A DNA stretch of 64,000 nucleotides from Euphorbia lathyris (GCF_963576675.1 NC_088916.1:12562501-12626500); one strand, 5' to 3'. Shown: positions 42,326-54,262, counted from the stretch's first letter. Made by a program: numbers and translations. Notes: generated from the sequence alone by a model not told the origin.

Positions 42326-43844
42326 TGTTATCTTGCATTTTCATATAGTTTTTAATATATTTTAATTATAATAATCATACATTTTAAGATAGTTTTTAAT
42401 ATTTTATAATTGTTTTATGTTTAGTTTTGTGCTTTAAGAAACAATGCTTGTTCCATATGTTTTTAGGCATTATTTGAGGCAAAAATGCAATTATGGAATC
42501 ATTACTGAAGTAAATAAAGTTGTCCGGTCAGAACTCTCTCCAGTCGCGACCTCGTAGCAGTTCAAGAATGAAGAATCCATGACTCTTTAAATAAGTCTTT
42601 ATTGTCATAAATTCCTCAATAACCATCCAAGGAATGTTATGACTATTTGAAGAGTCTTTTGAATGCTCAAGAAGGAGTTACACTACTTAATGCTCTCTTT
42701 ACTTCTATTAAAGTTAAAAAGTTGCAAAGAAGAATTCAACTCTCCATTAATCTTCTTTTTAATTACATTAAAGTTAAGAAGTTAGAGCAAAGAATTCAAT
42801 CCTCCATTAATCTTCTCTTTAATGGCATTAAAGTTGGAAGTTTCAATGAATGCATGAAGGCATGTGCAACTATACCTACATTTGGAAGTATGAAAGCAGG
42901 CCTGGAAAAACATGGAACAGGCCCACCATCTCTTTTTAGCTCTCTCTTTTAGACTTTTTTTTTAGTTTTCTTTTTGTTCATTTCCTTTCTACCTTTGTAA
43001 CTGATTCTAGTTTTATTTCAAAGTTTATTCTTTGTTCATCTTTTCTTCTCTTTATAATTATGTTTTTCTAGGTTGTTTTCTATTAAATTTCTTGTTTTTT
43101 TTTTCCATCTACCATGAACTAACTCCTCTATAACTAGAGTTATGGAGGATCCTAATCGAAGTAGATGATTTACTTGCAATCCTATTTCAGGTTCATAATT
43201 TATTAATTAGAGAATTAAATTATGGAGCTTAATTTCCTAGTTAGATATTTGGCCAATATTTAGCTAAATTACAATTAATGATTTTGGTTGACCGACACTA
43301 AGATAATTAATGGAACTACATAGTTTAGACCTGTGTGTATGCGGTGCGGTTTTCGGGGTTTAGTTTCACGATATAACTTTGAGGTTATTTCAGAGAACTT
43401 AATGCTTTCATTATATCTTTATTCTTGACTGGACCAAAGCTAAGGTAACTGTATGTGAAATAGGATTAATCTTGACTGGCCCAAAGCTAGGTTAATTACT
43501 TTAGGAAATAATCACCGTCTTTAGATTAAAACTTAAGAACTTGGATAGGATTGTTGTGTGGATTATATACATTAGGTTCGGTGAAGCCTTGCTCTAGCAC
43601 CTTTATCGTAAGAGTTATAAATATTGTTTTTATTTTCTTTAATTAATTGACTGCAGTTATTTTTGTTTTTAGTTTAGTAATCATCAAATCCAAAATTTAT
43701 TGCTTAGATAATAGAAATTCATAAAAAAAATCAATAGCTATAAACACAATCCTTGTGCGAATGATACTCTACTTACTTTATATTACTTGATCATGATAAG
43801 ATGCATTTGCCTTTAGTTTTGCACGATACATATTTCGAGCATCA
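42326..43844 (+). mobile_element. Solo LTR, probably Ty3/gypsy
   Basis: 1519 bp, TGTTATCTTG...GAGCATCA, flanked by a 5-bp TSD AGATT (42321-42325 and 43845-43849). The right end (AATGATACTCTACTTACTTTATATTACTTGATC...) has the layout of gypsy/Athila-type U5 regions, as in the LTRs at 5372-7169 and 19080-20824. Orientation is inferred from that. There is no internal region. Confidence 0.75.
42690..42840. repeat. Tandem repeat of about 65 bp in solo LTR
   Basis: A bit over two units of CATTAAAGTTAARAAGTT...AAGAATTCAA...CTCCATTAATCTTCT with few differences. Confidence 0.75.
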
Positions 43845-43849
43845 AGATT

Positions 43850-44220
43850 CATGAATTATAACTTGTTAGGGCAATGTGATGGGGACGGGTAAATGAAAAA
43901 GTAAACGAATACGAGTTTGAGATTGACACTACCCATGAGTATCCTACCTGTTACCATCCTTAGTAACATATGATAGTTATTAGTTGTGCAATTGTTTATT
44001 AAGATAAGCTAAGTGTATCGAGATGTCTTTGTTTGTTTAGAGGTGTAACTAGGGAGAAATAGATAATGAGCATTAGTGGTCACGAAATTTAGTAATGTCT
44101 TCTAAACGTAACAAAAGTTAGGGAAGATTGCAATTGATTTCATAATCAAACAAATTATACAATAGTAACATTTAACATGTGGAATATAAAAAAAGCTATA
44201 TAGGATATGAAAGTGTTGTC
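43850..44220. other. Intergenic sequence
   Basis: No feature recognised apart from a possible GGGTA/ACGGGTA-rich remnant around 43875-43960. Confidence 0.25.
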
Positions 44221-45149
44221 CTAGGAAAAGAGAGGTGGAATGCTTTGTTGATGCTTGAAGAAATTACCGAGATCAATTCTAGCCTTTACTCTTGCGAAAT
44301 TGTTCTTATGATACTTGCTCCTATAAACTTGAGCTTCCCTAAAATGTGTTAAATTGCTTGGGTTTCAGCCAATATCGATATCCCTATGATTGAGAAATAC
44401 CTCTCTTGGATTCCTAGACACATCTGGACTCATTAATTGATACATTTTTCTTCACAAATTTACTCTTCTTTGTACCACACCCTCTTCTTTCCACATACTT
44501 GCATACTCCATCAAGAACAAGTTTCCACCTTTATGAGGAAATGGATTTTTTGTCTCCAAAATCTCACTCATCCAATCTACCTCGTATTCAAGCATCCACT
44601 TCCACATCGAATCTATAATTGTTTTAGGAATAACACCTTTTACAAAATCCGACTTGAACCATCCTGAAACATTTGATCCTTCCAGCCTTTTGATCAAAAC
44701 ATCCATTTGGGAATTCTACCTAGAAAATTGTTGATTGAATCCTACTCATTTTCTTGCAATCCTCTCGTACTAAACACGAAAGCTTTTGTTCATCAATTCC
44801 ATGAGTCTTTCACTTTTTCCGAGAAACATTCCAACGAATGATACCTCAACTATCCTTTCGCCTACTTTGCTACCATTCACAAGTATTAGGATACATCTCT
44901 ATCTATTTCTCGAAAAATCTTTTTCCATTAGAAAACAATGTCTGTTACACTTTGGTCTATGTTTCGTCTAATCCTGAAAACAGTGACCGTTTCAGGAATG
45001 GGAACTAAAGTTAATATACCATTCAAGAACAACTCCAAAACATAATTAGGAAGGCATTTCAGGAAGTTGGGGAAATCTGAATCACATGTTGCCATACCAA
45101 TTGCAAACAAAAATATACTAACAAATAGTAAGCTTGAAGTTTGAGCCAT
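44221..45149 (-). pseudogene. Berberine bridge enzyme-like (FAD-linked oxidase) pseudogene
   Basis: Starts at ATG 45149 with a signal-peptide-like N-terminus (MAQTSSLLFVSIFLFAIGMA) and the conserved N-terminal cysteine region (FPNFLKCLPN), then jumps to the middle of the family (VPIPETVTVF...), skipping roughly 200 residues that would include the flavin attachment sites. Further on are readable family blocks: VSFVGMFLGKSERLMELM, FKSDFVKG, NPFPHKGGNLF, NPREVFLNHRDIDIG and the C-terminal FFKHQQSIPPL ending at TAG 44221-44223. Several stops and frame changes lie between them. Normal members are about 530 residues, secreted, and oxidise alkaloids, oligosaccharides or monolignols with a bicovalent FAD. 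This copy cannot make a functional enzyme. Confidence 0.85.
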
Positions 45150-46437
45150 TTTAGTTAATTGTATTCTTGCTAATATACTTCCTCTCTTTGATATTTATAG
45201 TCCTAAAATCAGATCATACATTTGATACATTATATGAAACTACCATTATTAATTACATTTCATAAACACACATTAATTTCATAAGTTTTCTAATCAATTC
45301 ATTTTAGAGATTTGATTAGAAAATTTGCTAACATGTCAAACAATCAAATCAACATTTCTATTAATTTTTTTTTATCATTTGCTTCATTAACGTTCCGGTT
45401 TTTTCAAATTAATGCCCAATTAATTACTCTTTCGTAACATTTCAGTTTCTTCAGATTAATATCCAATCAATTACTCTTCCACAACGTTTCAATTTCTTCA
45501 AATTAATATCCAATTAAGTACCATTCCATTGTAATTGTAACCTAAAAGTTATTATTTAAACACTCAAATCCAATTGCAGTTTTGTGGTGTCTTTCATTCA
45601 CAATACCAGTTTTACAAGTAAACAAAAAGAAAGAACAACAATACGAAGAAGCAACTATTCCATCCATCGTTGCTAATTCTACATGATTCTGTTCATTGTT
45701 GCTACTGATTCTACTACATGGGAGGGGGGTCATTGTCAATCAACTAGCTGAATCCAATCTACTAACATATAATTTTCGAAACAAAAAAATTGAACAAACG
45801 TGCAAACCATTAACATTTCAATTTTAATTTTTTAGCATCTTCTTCCTCTTTTAATTTTCCTTCAAGGATTCTGCAAAATTATTCATTCTTTTACTATTCA
45901 TCTCCGCAAACTTTCAATTTTGTCATATTTCCAATCAACTATTTTGTAATTATGAACCAAAAAGTTGTTATTAAACTTTTAAACGAAATGGTAGATAGCA
46001 ATTTGAATTTCATTATCAATTTTATCCTAATGGAGGTTCTTTTACCTTTTGAAGTTTATTCATTGAGTTGAGGTTTCTTTATCTTTCTAATTAACATAAA
46101 ATTGCAGTAGTAATATTCTTAGTTATATTGATTTTTTAGTTTTGATCTAAACAATAATACAATTGAAAATTTTGGATGGTTTCCTTTCTTGGTTCATATT
46201 TCTTTTTGTTTAGTTTATTTGAGATTCATTAGAGGTCTTTTTTCATCTTATTTAAATTCAATTTATAACGATTCTTAAAATTAGTTGAATTTCAAAACAC
46301 ATTTATCATTATATAATGTCAAACCCATATTATTTAGTCTCTCATCAGCCTCTTTCTCATTGTCTTATTATTATTCTTCTTATATAACTTTTTATTCTAG
46401 AAAAATAAAATGAATAAAGGTGTATTTACTTGAGATA
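45150..46437. other. Non-coding flank of the BBE-like pseudogene
   Basis: AT-rich with no gene. 45400-45540 holds loosely repeated CAATTAATTACTCTTYCRYAACRTTTCARTTTCTTCA units (two to three copies). Confidence 0.35.
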
Positions 46438-46451
46438 GTGTAAGTATATTT

Positions 46452-48341
46452 TTTTTTAAATGAATGCGGGCGATTGGCAAGGAGGAACGCAAGACATCCC
46501 AACTAGGTCGGCACCCCTTGCAGAGCCCCCGAGCCAAGGCCGATATTATTAAAGGAAAATAAAAATAGTAAAGCGAACAAAGTTATGTGAAACGGTAAAT
46601 ATGTCGTCCCGCAAGGTTGCTAAAGAAAGCAGACGAGCAAAAATTGGGGAGCTCATCCCACCAGACAGGAGCATTGACCGTTCTACCAAAGCTAGCTAAT
46701 GAGTCTGCTACCTGATTACCTTCCCTGTAGATGTGTGAAGCTGCCAGGTTTAAGGGGCTAAGCTGCTGTAAACAAAATTTCCAATCCTACTTGATTGACC
46801 AAGGGACGTCCTCTGAACGACTTCTAAGAATCCCAACCACGTATGTCGAGTCACTCTCAACCCAAATTTGAGTCCAACCACGGGAGATCGCTGATTTGAT
46901 CGCGAATACAGCAGCAACAAGCTCAGCCAGATAAGGGAAGGTGAGTTCCATGGAGAAAGCAAAAGCACCGATGAACTCTCCATTCGAGCCTCGAAAAATT
47001 CCTCCACATCCCGCTAAACTCGGGCACCCGTCGACTGATGCATCGGTGTTAACCTTGGTCCAACCCGCCGACGGCGGCTGCCAGCAAAATGGAATTACAT
47101 TAGGAGCTTTCCTGGGATCCTGTCAATACCAAGCTCTCGCAAAATATGTGCCTCCACAATTGAATTCCTTGAGGAGCCGATTCTGAAACCTGCAGCTTCC
47201 CTGATCGAATGCCATAATTTTCGCAGTGAAAGGAAGATAGATGGGCGTTCTTCGTCAAAGATGCACCTGTTCCTGGTTAACCAAATTATCCAGACAGCAT
47301 TTACAACAGCAGCAGCCCAAAGTGCAGTAATTTGAGAGCTAAACTGCTCCTTAGCAGCAACCGTGATCAATTCCTCAAGACAAGAACCAGTAAGGTTTCG
47401 TCCGAATAAGTTCCCAATCCCTCGCCAAATTTCCATCGCAAATGGGCAGGTGATTAACACATGAGTCACGGTTTCCATGGAGGATTCGCACAAGCAACAT
47501 CTGGAGACCAGCACCATTCCTTTCCCGCAGAGTTTGTCATGGGTTGGGAGCCCACCCTGTAATGCCCGCCAATATACCAGAGATCGCGCAGGGGGAATAC
47601 ATTTGCTCCAAATGAAATTTTGCCAAGTTGGTGGATGAGCCTGTGGATGCAGCCAAGCATAGAATAGCTTGGTAGTGAAGTCGCCTTTGACGGTCGGAGT
47701 CCAGATACAGACATCATTTATCTCAGTGCTTCTAGTGATCGTTTGAATACGATTAACAATATCCTGCTGCAGAGCAGGGAGGTTCTCCCAACCCCTGTCA
47801 GTGAGATAATCTTCTACCGTGTCCAAGCAACGTCGCTGCTCCTTCGGAGTCAGACCAGCCATTGCGCCAACTGTCGGACTCAACCAGGCACTGTTCTAGA
47901 AATTAAGCTGCGACCGATGGCCAATCCACCAGAGACAGTTGATGTCCAACTTGTGATACACATGCTTTATAGAACTCCAAATGGTAGAGTTAACTATCAC
48001 GGCACGAGGCTTAGCAGCACAAATGAAACGGGATCTCAGAAGCCTAAAGCCGATGGTGTTTGACTGAAGCACCCCCCATGCAATTTTCCCGAGCATCGAA
48101 TCATTTAACCTGCGAAGATTCTTCAATCCCAGACCTCCTTCAGCCAGCGACTGGCAACAGACCTTCCAGGGGATCACCATGATTTTTCTGGCATCTATCG
48201 AACCCGTCCAGACGAAATTTCTGATGCAACGGGAGAGACGTTTCAGCATGGTGGCTGGCCATTTATAGACAATGAATGAATGTATAAAACTTCCATGAAT
48301 AACCGAGTTTACTAAAGTAATCCGGCCCGCCATAGAGAGGT
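46452..48341 (-). mobile_element. 5'-truncated L1-type LINE
   Basis: Flanked by a 14-bp TSD GTGTAAGTATATTT (46438-46451 and 48342-48355). Its 3' end on the minus strand is a short poly(A) (T-run at 46450-46457). Sequence differs from the LINEs at 24280 and 57185, so it is a second L1 family. Confidence 0.9.
46583..48341 (-). pseudogene. LINE ORF2 3' part: RT connector, zf-RVT, RNase H
   Basis: Reads from HLSMAGRITLVNSV (RT thumb) through RNFVWTGSIDARKIMVIPW, a zf-RVT block (CCLCESSMETVTHVLITCPFAMEIW, near 47430-47510) and an RNase H domain with catalytic positions NTDAS, LAEL and VESDS (46820-47060), ending at TAA 46583-46585. Lesions: TAG at 47896-47898, a frameshift near 47100 just before RNase H, and TAG near 46790. 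The RT catalytic core is absent because of 5' truncation. Confidence 0.88.
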
Positions 48342-48355
48342 GTGTAAGTATATTT

Positions 48356-48415
48356 AATTTGTATGTATTTCCTATATATATATATATATATATATATGGG
48401 TGAGATTCAGTTTTA
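48356..48415. other. Short flank with (TA)n microsatellite
   Basis: About 12 TA units at 48373-48397, then GGGTGAGATTCAG up to the inverted RTE segment. Confidence 0.7.
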
Positions 48416-48928
48416 CTAACCTTATCCTTTCCTGAGTACCAAAGCTTATAACCCCAATGAGCTATCTCTCTAGCCTTGGCTCCAACCCACTTGGTTTCTT
48501 GTAGGCATAATATATTTATTCTCCTCCTCTTCATAACATCTACAATTTCAGCTAATCTTCCTGTCAAAGAACCTATGTTCCATGTCCCAAAGCGTAACCT
48601 ACTACCCTTACCCCTACCCCTACCATTACCGTGGACTAGCTTATTTACCCGCAACCCTTGCATATTTGACACCACCCCCGGGTCCTGGGGTGGCGCGCCG
48701 CTTCGGGGCGACGACCTAGCAACCCTTGCACATTTATCACTACACCCGGGTCTAGGAAGTGCAGCGCGTCGCTGAGTAGGGAACGCCCCAACGATATTTA
48801 TATTATGGTTCATGTCATAAGATGTGGCTAAGTTTTACGCTGGCCGCCACAAACCTACCGCAACCCTCCTCCTTTGTCCGGGCTTGGGACCGGCTGTAAA
48901 GGCCACTAAGTGACCCTCACAGGCGGAG
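48416..48928 (-). pseudogene. RTE leader and endonuclease N-terminus (inverted segment)
   Basis: On the minus strand it starts CTCCGCCTGTGAGGG (element 5' end), passes through a GC-rich leader (48650-48780, CpG-rich against an AT-rich background) and encodes the AP-endonuclease-like N-terminus: FGTWNIGSLTGRLAEI and ILCLQETKWVG, which hold the Asn and Glu of the metal site. It breaks off after GYKLWYSGKDKV at 48416. The remainder of the same domain lies at 48964 onward on the opposite strand. Confidence 0.85.
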
Positions 48929-48963
48929 TTTTTGTTAAATTATTAATAAAAAAATAAATTTAA

Positions 48964-51629
48964 GAGTAGGTATTCTTATTGATAGGGAGTATATTGATGA
49001 TGTAGTAGCGGTGTCTAGGAAGAACGATAGAATTATGAGTGTTAAGCTCGTGATAGGGGATGAGGTTGTGAATGTCATTAGTGCATATGCGCCACAAATA
49101 GGATTAGATGTGTCTATAAGACAAGCTTTTTGGGATGACTTAGAGGAAGTGGTGCAACAGGTTCCTAGGGATGAAAAAATGGTACTAGGGGGTGATCTCA
49201 ATGGACACGTGGGTTCTAGGCGAGATGGGTTTGAGAGTGTTCATGGAGGGTATGGTTTTGGAGATAAGAATGAAGCAGGAAATGATATTTTGGAATTCGC
49301 ATCAGCCTATGACTTGAGTATCATGAACACATGGTTTATGAAGAGAACATCCCACTTAGTGACTTATCGGAGTGGCGGTAATGCGAGCCAAATTGACTTC
49401 TTCTTAGTAAGGAGTGCTTGGAGAAAGAGTTATATTGATTGTAAGGTGATCCCTGGTGAGAGTACGACAACCCAACATAGAGTAGTGGTGATAGATTTTC
49501 GAAGTAGGAAATGTATAAGAAAACAAACACCTCAAGTAGAGACTAAGATTAAGTGGTGGAAATTGCAAGGGGAGAATCAACAAAAATTTGTGGATGAGAT
49601 GACCAAAAAAGATATTTGGACTTGCAATATGGATTCAGATATAGATTCGATATGGAATAAGATGGAGCAGAGTATAAGGGAAGTAGCGAAGGAAGTTCTA
49701 GGGGAATCTAAAGGTAGCATGCCACTGGGTAAGGACACATCTTGGTGGACAGAAGAAGTACGACAAGCAGTAAAGAGTAAGAGAGAATCCTATAAACTAT
49801 TTGGGAAATGTAGGAGTGACAAGAACTACGAAAAATACAAAGAGGCTAAAAGGGAAGTAAAGAAGGTCATACGAGATGCTAGAGCAAAGGTGAATCGGGA
49901 TCTGTATACAAGATTGGATACGAAAGAAGGGGAAAGAGACATATATAGAATTGCTCGGATGAGAGATAGGAAGACGCGAGATCTCGGAAAAGTTAAATGT
50001 GTGAAGGATGTGGACCAGAAAGTCCTAGTTGGAGATAAGGATATCAAGGAACGATGGAGGTCCTATTTTGATGACTTATTTAATGGAGATCGCCAACAAG
50101 ATGTTGGAGATATAAGTATCCATCACGATATGATAAATCACGAATGCCTGCGGAGAATTCAAAAGGGTGAAGTCAAAATGGCATTAAGTAAGATGAAGTT
50201 GAAGAAAGCAGTAGGACCTGATGGCATCCCTATTGAGATTTGGAGATGTTTGGGAGAAAGAGGAATCGAATGGTTGACGACGTTCTTCAACAAAATTTGG
50301 AGAAACAATAAGATGCCATCAGAATGGAGGAAAAGTACCTTAATCCCTTTGTATAAGAACAAAGGCGATGTCCAAGATTGTGCCAACTATCGGGGAATCA
50401 AATTAATGAGTCACACTATGAAACTTTGGGAGCGAGTGATCGAACAAAGGCTAAGGAGGACGGTGAAGATCTCGGAAAACCAGTTTGGCTTTATGCCGGG
50501 AAGATCAACTACGGAAGCCATCCATCTAATGAGACAATTAATGGAGCACTATCGAAATAAGAAGAAAGACTTGCATATGGTTTTCATTGACTTGGAGAAA
50601 GAATATGATAAGGTACCAAGGGAAGTACTTTGGTGGGCCTTGATAAGGAAAGGCATTTCGCGGAAATATATTGACATCATAAAGGACATGTATGAGGGAG
50701 TATGCACGAGTGTACGTACTAGTGTTGGGAAGACTGAAGAGTTTCCTATTACGATTGGAGTGCATCAAGGTTCCGCACTAAGCCCATTTCTTTTTGCCAT
50801 CGTTATGGATGAACTAACAAGTTCACTTCAAGATGGTATACCATGGTGCATGCTGTTTGCAGATGATATCGTGTTGGTTGATGAGACGAAAGAAGGAGTG
50901 GAGAGGAAGTTGAAACTATGGAGACAAACTCTAGAATCTAGAGGCTTTAAGTTGAGTCGAAGTAAGACAGAATATTTGGAGTGTAAGTTTAGCGGCCGTA
51001 GGAGTAGGGAGGCAGGGACAATCACCCTAGATGGGAGAGTTGTTCAGGCCTCGGATTGCTTCCGGTATTTAGGATCTATTATCCAAACGGATGGAGAAGT
51101 AGATGGAGATGTTGCTCATAGGATTAAAGCTGGTTGGTCGAAGTGGAAGAGTGCTACGGGTTTCCTTTGTGATCCCGGCATGCCTAATAGATTGAAGGGA
51201 AAATTCTACCGGACGACAATTAGACCAGCATTGTTATATGGTACGGAGTGTTGGGCAGTGAAACACTGCCACATCCATAAGATGTCGGTGGCGGAGATGC
51301 GTATGTTGAGATGGATGTGTGGTCATACGAGAAAGGACCGGGTGCGTAATGAAATAATTAGGACAAAAGTAGGGGTCACATCTATTGAGAATAAAATGAG
51401 AGAAAACCGACTAAGGTGGTTTGGCCATGTGAGACGTAGAGCGCTTGATGCGCCGGTTAGGAGAACCGAAGAGTGGCAAAGGGATGTAGTGGTGAGGGGT
51501 AGGGGAAGACCTAAGTAAACTTGGAGGAGGGTGATCGAGAGTGATATGAGTTTACTGGGAATTGAGGAAAATATGGTAATGGATAGGACGGATTGGAGGG
51601 AGCGAATCTGTGTCGCTGACACGACTTGA
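48964..51629 (+). pseudogene. RTE ORF: endonuclease C-terminal part and reverse transcriptase
   Basis: Continues the endonuclease ([42 protein letters not shown]) and then the [48 protein letters not shown] and the catalytic FADDIVL (near 50857-50880). The C-terminal RTE region follows ([25 protein letters not shown]). The frame is open from 48964 to a TAA at 51516-51518, where the sister copy at 60951-62232 has a glutamine codon. The normal end follows at TGA 51627-51629. Changes of note: KEYDK for KAYDK next to the RT domain A. With the 5' inversion the copy cannot make a complete protein. Confidence 0.92.
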
Positions 51630-51710
51630 CTTTCACGGTTTTATATGATGGTTCATGTTAGCCGACCCCGAATCATTTCGGGACTAAGGCTTTGTTGTTG
51701 TTGTTGTTGT

Positions 51711-52258
51711 ATTAATAATTTAACAAAAAAAATTACTTAATGTAAAATTGTACAAATGTTACGGAAATTTGTAAACGTTTTATGAATTTTCCATAAAGTA
51801 GTTTCAACTTGCGTAAAGTGATTTGGTGGATAGAATTAAAATTATTTTTTATTAATAATTTGACAAAAAAATTACTTTATATAAAATTGTACAAATGTTA
51901 CGGAAATTTGTAAACGTTTTATGGATTTTCCGTAAAGTAGTTTCAATTTGCGTAAAGTGATTTGATGGATAGAATTAAAATTATTTTTTATTAATAATTT
52001 AATAAAAATTTATTACTTTACATAAAATTGTACAAATGTTACGGAAATTTGTAAAGGTTTCATAGATTTTCCGTAAAGTAGTGTCAATTTATGTAAAGTA
52101 GATTGGTGGATAGAATTAAAATTATATTTTATTAATAATTTACCAAAAATAATTAATTTACGTAAAATTGTACAAATGTTACGGAAATTTGTAAAGGTTT
52201 TATAGATTTTCCGTAAAGTAGTGTCAATTTCAGTAAAGTGGTTTGGTGGATAGAATTG
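51711..52258. repeat. Tandem array, four units of about 140 bp
   Basis: Units begin ATTAATAATTTRACAAAAA at about 51711, 51851, 51990 and 52131 and contain GTACAAATGTTACGGAAATTTG, ATTTTCCGTAAAGTAGT and GGTGGATAGAATTAAAATTA. The RTE at 48416-51710 inserted at the start of a unit. The array may be the U3 part of the LTR that ends at 52777. Confidence 0.88.
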
Positions 52259-52777
52259 TATTCTACTTTATGTAACTTTAATTTTTCTCTATTTAGTGGG
52301 GTAATTAAATTGGGCCTATTTGGACCTAATTGAATTAAATATAATCTGGAGGGTTATATTTATGGTTAGGGACCAAGGAGGGACTAATTTGATATTAGTC
52401 ACTTAACCTAAACCTAATTGATACAGGTATTTATTCATTATGTTTAGTAAGCTAATTATAACTTTGTCTCCCTGGATATTTTGGCCTCCCCTAATCCCTA
52501 CCCAAAGTTCTTCGCGTTCTTCGTGCTCAGATTATTCTAAATCGCTAGCACCGGTTCAGTATACGGTTGGTGCACGTGATTAAGGAGATTCACTCGACTT
52601 GTGGATTCCTACAGCCGTCTCTAGAAGAGACATCACCTGTAAGTTCCCGGATCTATGTTTTAATTTTGTTTTGAAGTTCACTCTGTGGCAGTCTGACACG
52701 ATCTTAACTGGATTATAGAAAATCTAACCGTAGTTTTCCGCTGCACTTGGTTAATTTTCGATGACTAATCCCCAACA
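52259..52777 (+). repeat. LTR 3' end of an orphan LTR retrotransposon
   Basis: Ends ...AATCCCCAACA, followed one base later by a tRNA-Met primer site. The left LTR edge is not resolved and may lie left of the tandem array. Confidence 0.55.
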
Positions 52778-52778
52778 G

Positions 52779-52790
52779 TGGTATCAGAGC
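52779..52790 (+). other. Primer-binding site (tRNA-Met) of orphan element
   Basis: TGGTATCAGAGC, identical to the copia site at 15327 but on the plus strand. No matching gag-pol follows. Confidence 0.8.
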
Positions 52791-53825
52791 GTAGGCTCGT
52801 TAGACTGGATGGTTTGGCTTCCGATTAAAAGTTTTAAAATTTAGATTAATCTCTATATGTTTGTGTTTGATTGTATGTTTTTCTATTTTGAAAATGATTT
52901 ATTAAACAAAACATATATGTTTTATTTTGGATTAAAACAGTTAGACTGAACTGATTTTATTCAGGGTCAGGGCTAAGGTTTTCATTCGTGTTCTTGGTGT
53001 TCATCACGAGAGGGCTAGAATTTTATTTTATTTATTTTATTTTGAAAAGAAAAAGAAAAATAAAAATAAAAATAAAAATAGATATGTGGCTGTTCGAATT
53101 AACAGAGTTCAATTAATTTGAACAGCTATGACGTTCTAATTGGGGCTGCATTATCGCAGCCCCTATGAAGAATATCGGCAGCAGCGGCTGCTGCTGCACC
53201 GTGGCGGCGGCTGCTGCCCATTAGGTGGCTGTCCGCGTTGGACAGCCGCCGGGTTGTGGGCCTAGAGTTTCCGTGTTAGGATTATTGGGCCTAGTTTGGT
53301 GAATTTTGGACCGGGTTATTGATTTTTAATCGTTTTTAAAAGGGTTTTAAAAGCCCGGGGTCAAATCTGAACCAATTAAAATTTTAATTGATAAATTCAT
53401 AGATTAAAATTATTTAGGTGAATAATTTTGATAAAATGAATTTTGGTTAACATGCATTTTAGTTATAAGATATAGTTTATATTTATGTTGGAATAAATAA
53501 AACTGGTGTTAACATTGAAATTAATTCAATGGGCCGTGGCACCGGGCATTGAATGGGCTTAAATTTTAGAGTTAATGACAATCCAATTTCAATGGGAGCA
53601 GAATTGTTAATTTTGCATAATTAGGCATTCACATGCCCTAATCATTAATTGGTAGAATTAAAAGCAATCACCCTAAAGAATTCGGTTTAACTAAATTAAA
53701 AGGTTAAGTGTGGATGGATTTACAATGATCATGCATTTTATTTATATGGCTAACCTTGCAGCAATGTGTTTTAATTAATAGAATTCTATGGGCTCTAATT
53801 GAAGTTTGGTTGTAATTTAATTTAA
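52791..53825 (+). other. Leader-like sequence of the orphan element, with GC-rich hairpin
   Basis: No coding region. 53150-53260 is a GC-rich island in AT-rich sequence, with GCAGCAGCGGCTGCTGCTGC and GGCTGTCC-GCGTT-GGACAGCC self-complementary stretches. Confidence 0.45.
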
Positions 53826-54262
53826 GGGTTAAGATGCAAAAATAACCCTAACATTTTGGATCAGGAGCAATTTTACCCCTAACGTCTAAAATAGTGTAAT
53901 TTTACCCCTAACGTTGAAAGCTAATAGCAATTTTATCCCTAACATTGATAATTTGGTCAATTGGAGAAATAGTTCATCAAACTGTCTTCTCGGTCATGAA
54001 TCTTGTATCTACACTTCACAAGTACGTTATTTTATCAGTAATAAATCACAAACATATGTTGGGATGTGAAAAAAAAATTATATTGTCTTTTGTACGAATT
54101 AGACAAAAAAATTCAAAAAATTCACCGAAGTATAATCTAATAAGAGGTTCGAATCATATTTGCAATCAATAATTATAAATTTTTTATCAATAAAGTGACG
54201 TATAACAATAATTTTAAATAATCGTATCATTTTATGTTATTTTCAGATTAACGTATCAACCT
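53826..54262. repeat. MITE-like sequence (GGGTTAAGATGCAAAAATAACCC type)
   Basis: Starts GGGTTAAGATGCAAAAATA with repeated AATTTTACCCCTAACGT words and ends ...CAACCTTAACCC, giving short inverted ends GGGTTAAG/CTTAACCC. No TSD found, so the boundaries are uncertain. Confidence 0.4.

Larger units (their letters stand above)
48416..51710 (+). mobile_element. RTE-type LINE with its 5' end inverted
   Basis: The 3' part (48964-51710) reads plus and ends in (TTG)6-type repeats at 51692-51710, the hallmark of plant RTE elements. The 5' part (48416-48928) reads minus and carries the RTE leader and the endonuclease N-terminus. The two protein halves join at adjacent residues of the endonuclease (after GKDKV and before VGILIDREY). 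Between them, 48929-48947 is the reverse complement of ATTAATAATTTAACAAAAA, the sequence directly after the 3' tail (51711-51729), and 48948-48962 continues into flank-like sequence. Confidence 0.88.

Noticed and set aside
48356..48963. Twin-priming explanation for the RTE 5' inversion
   Set aside because: It does not explain an inverted copy of the target-site duplication between the two halves; kept as the alternative in the finding.
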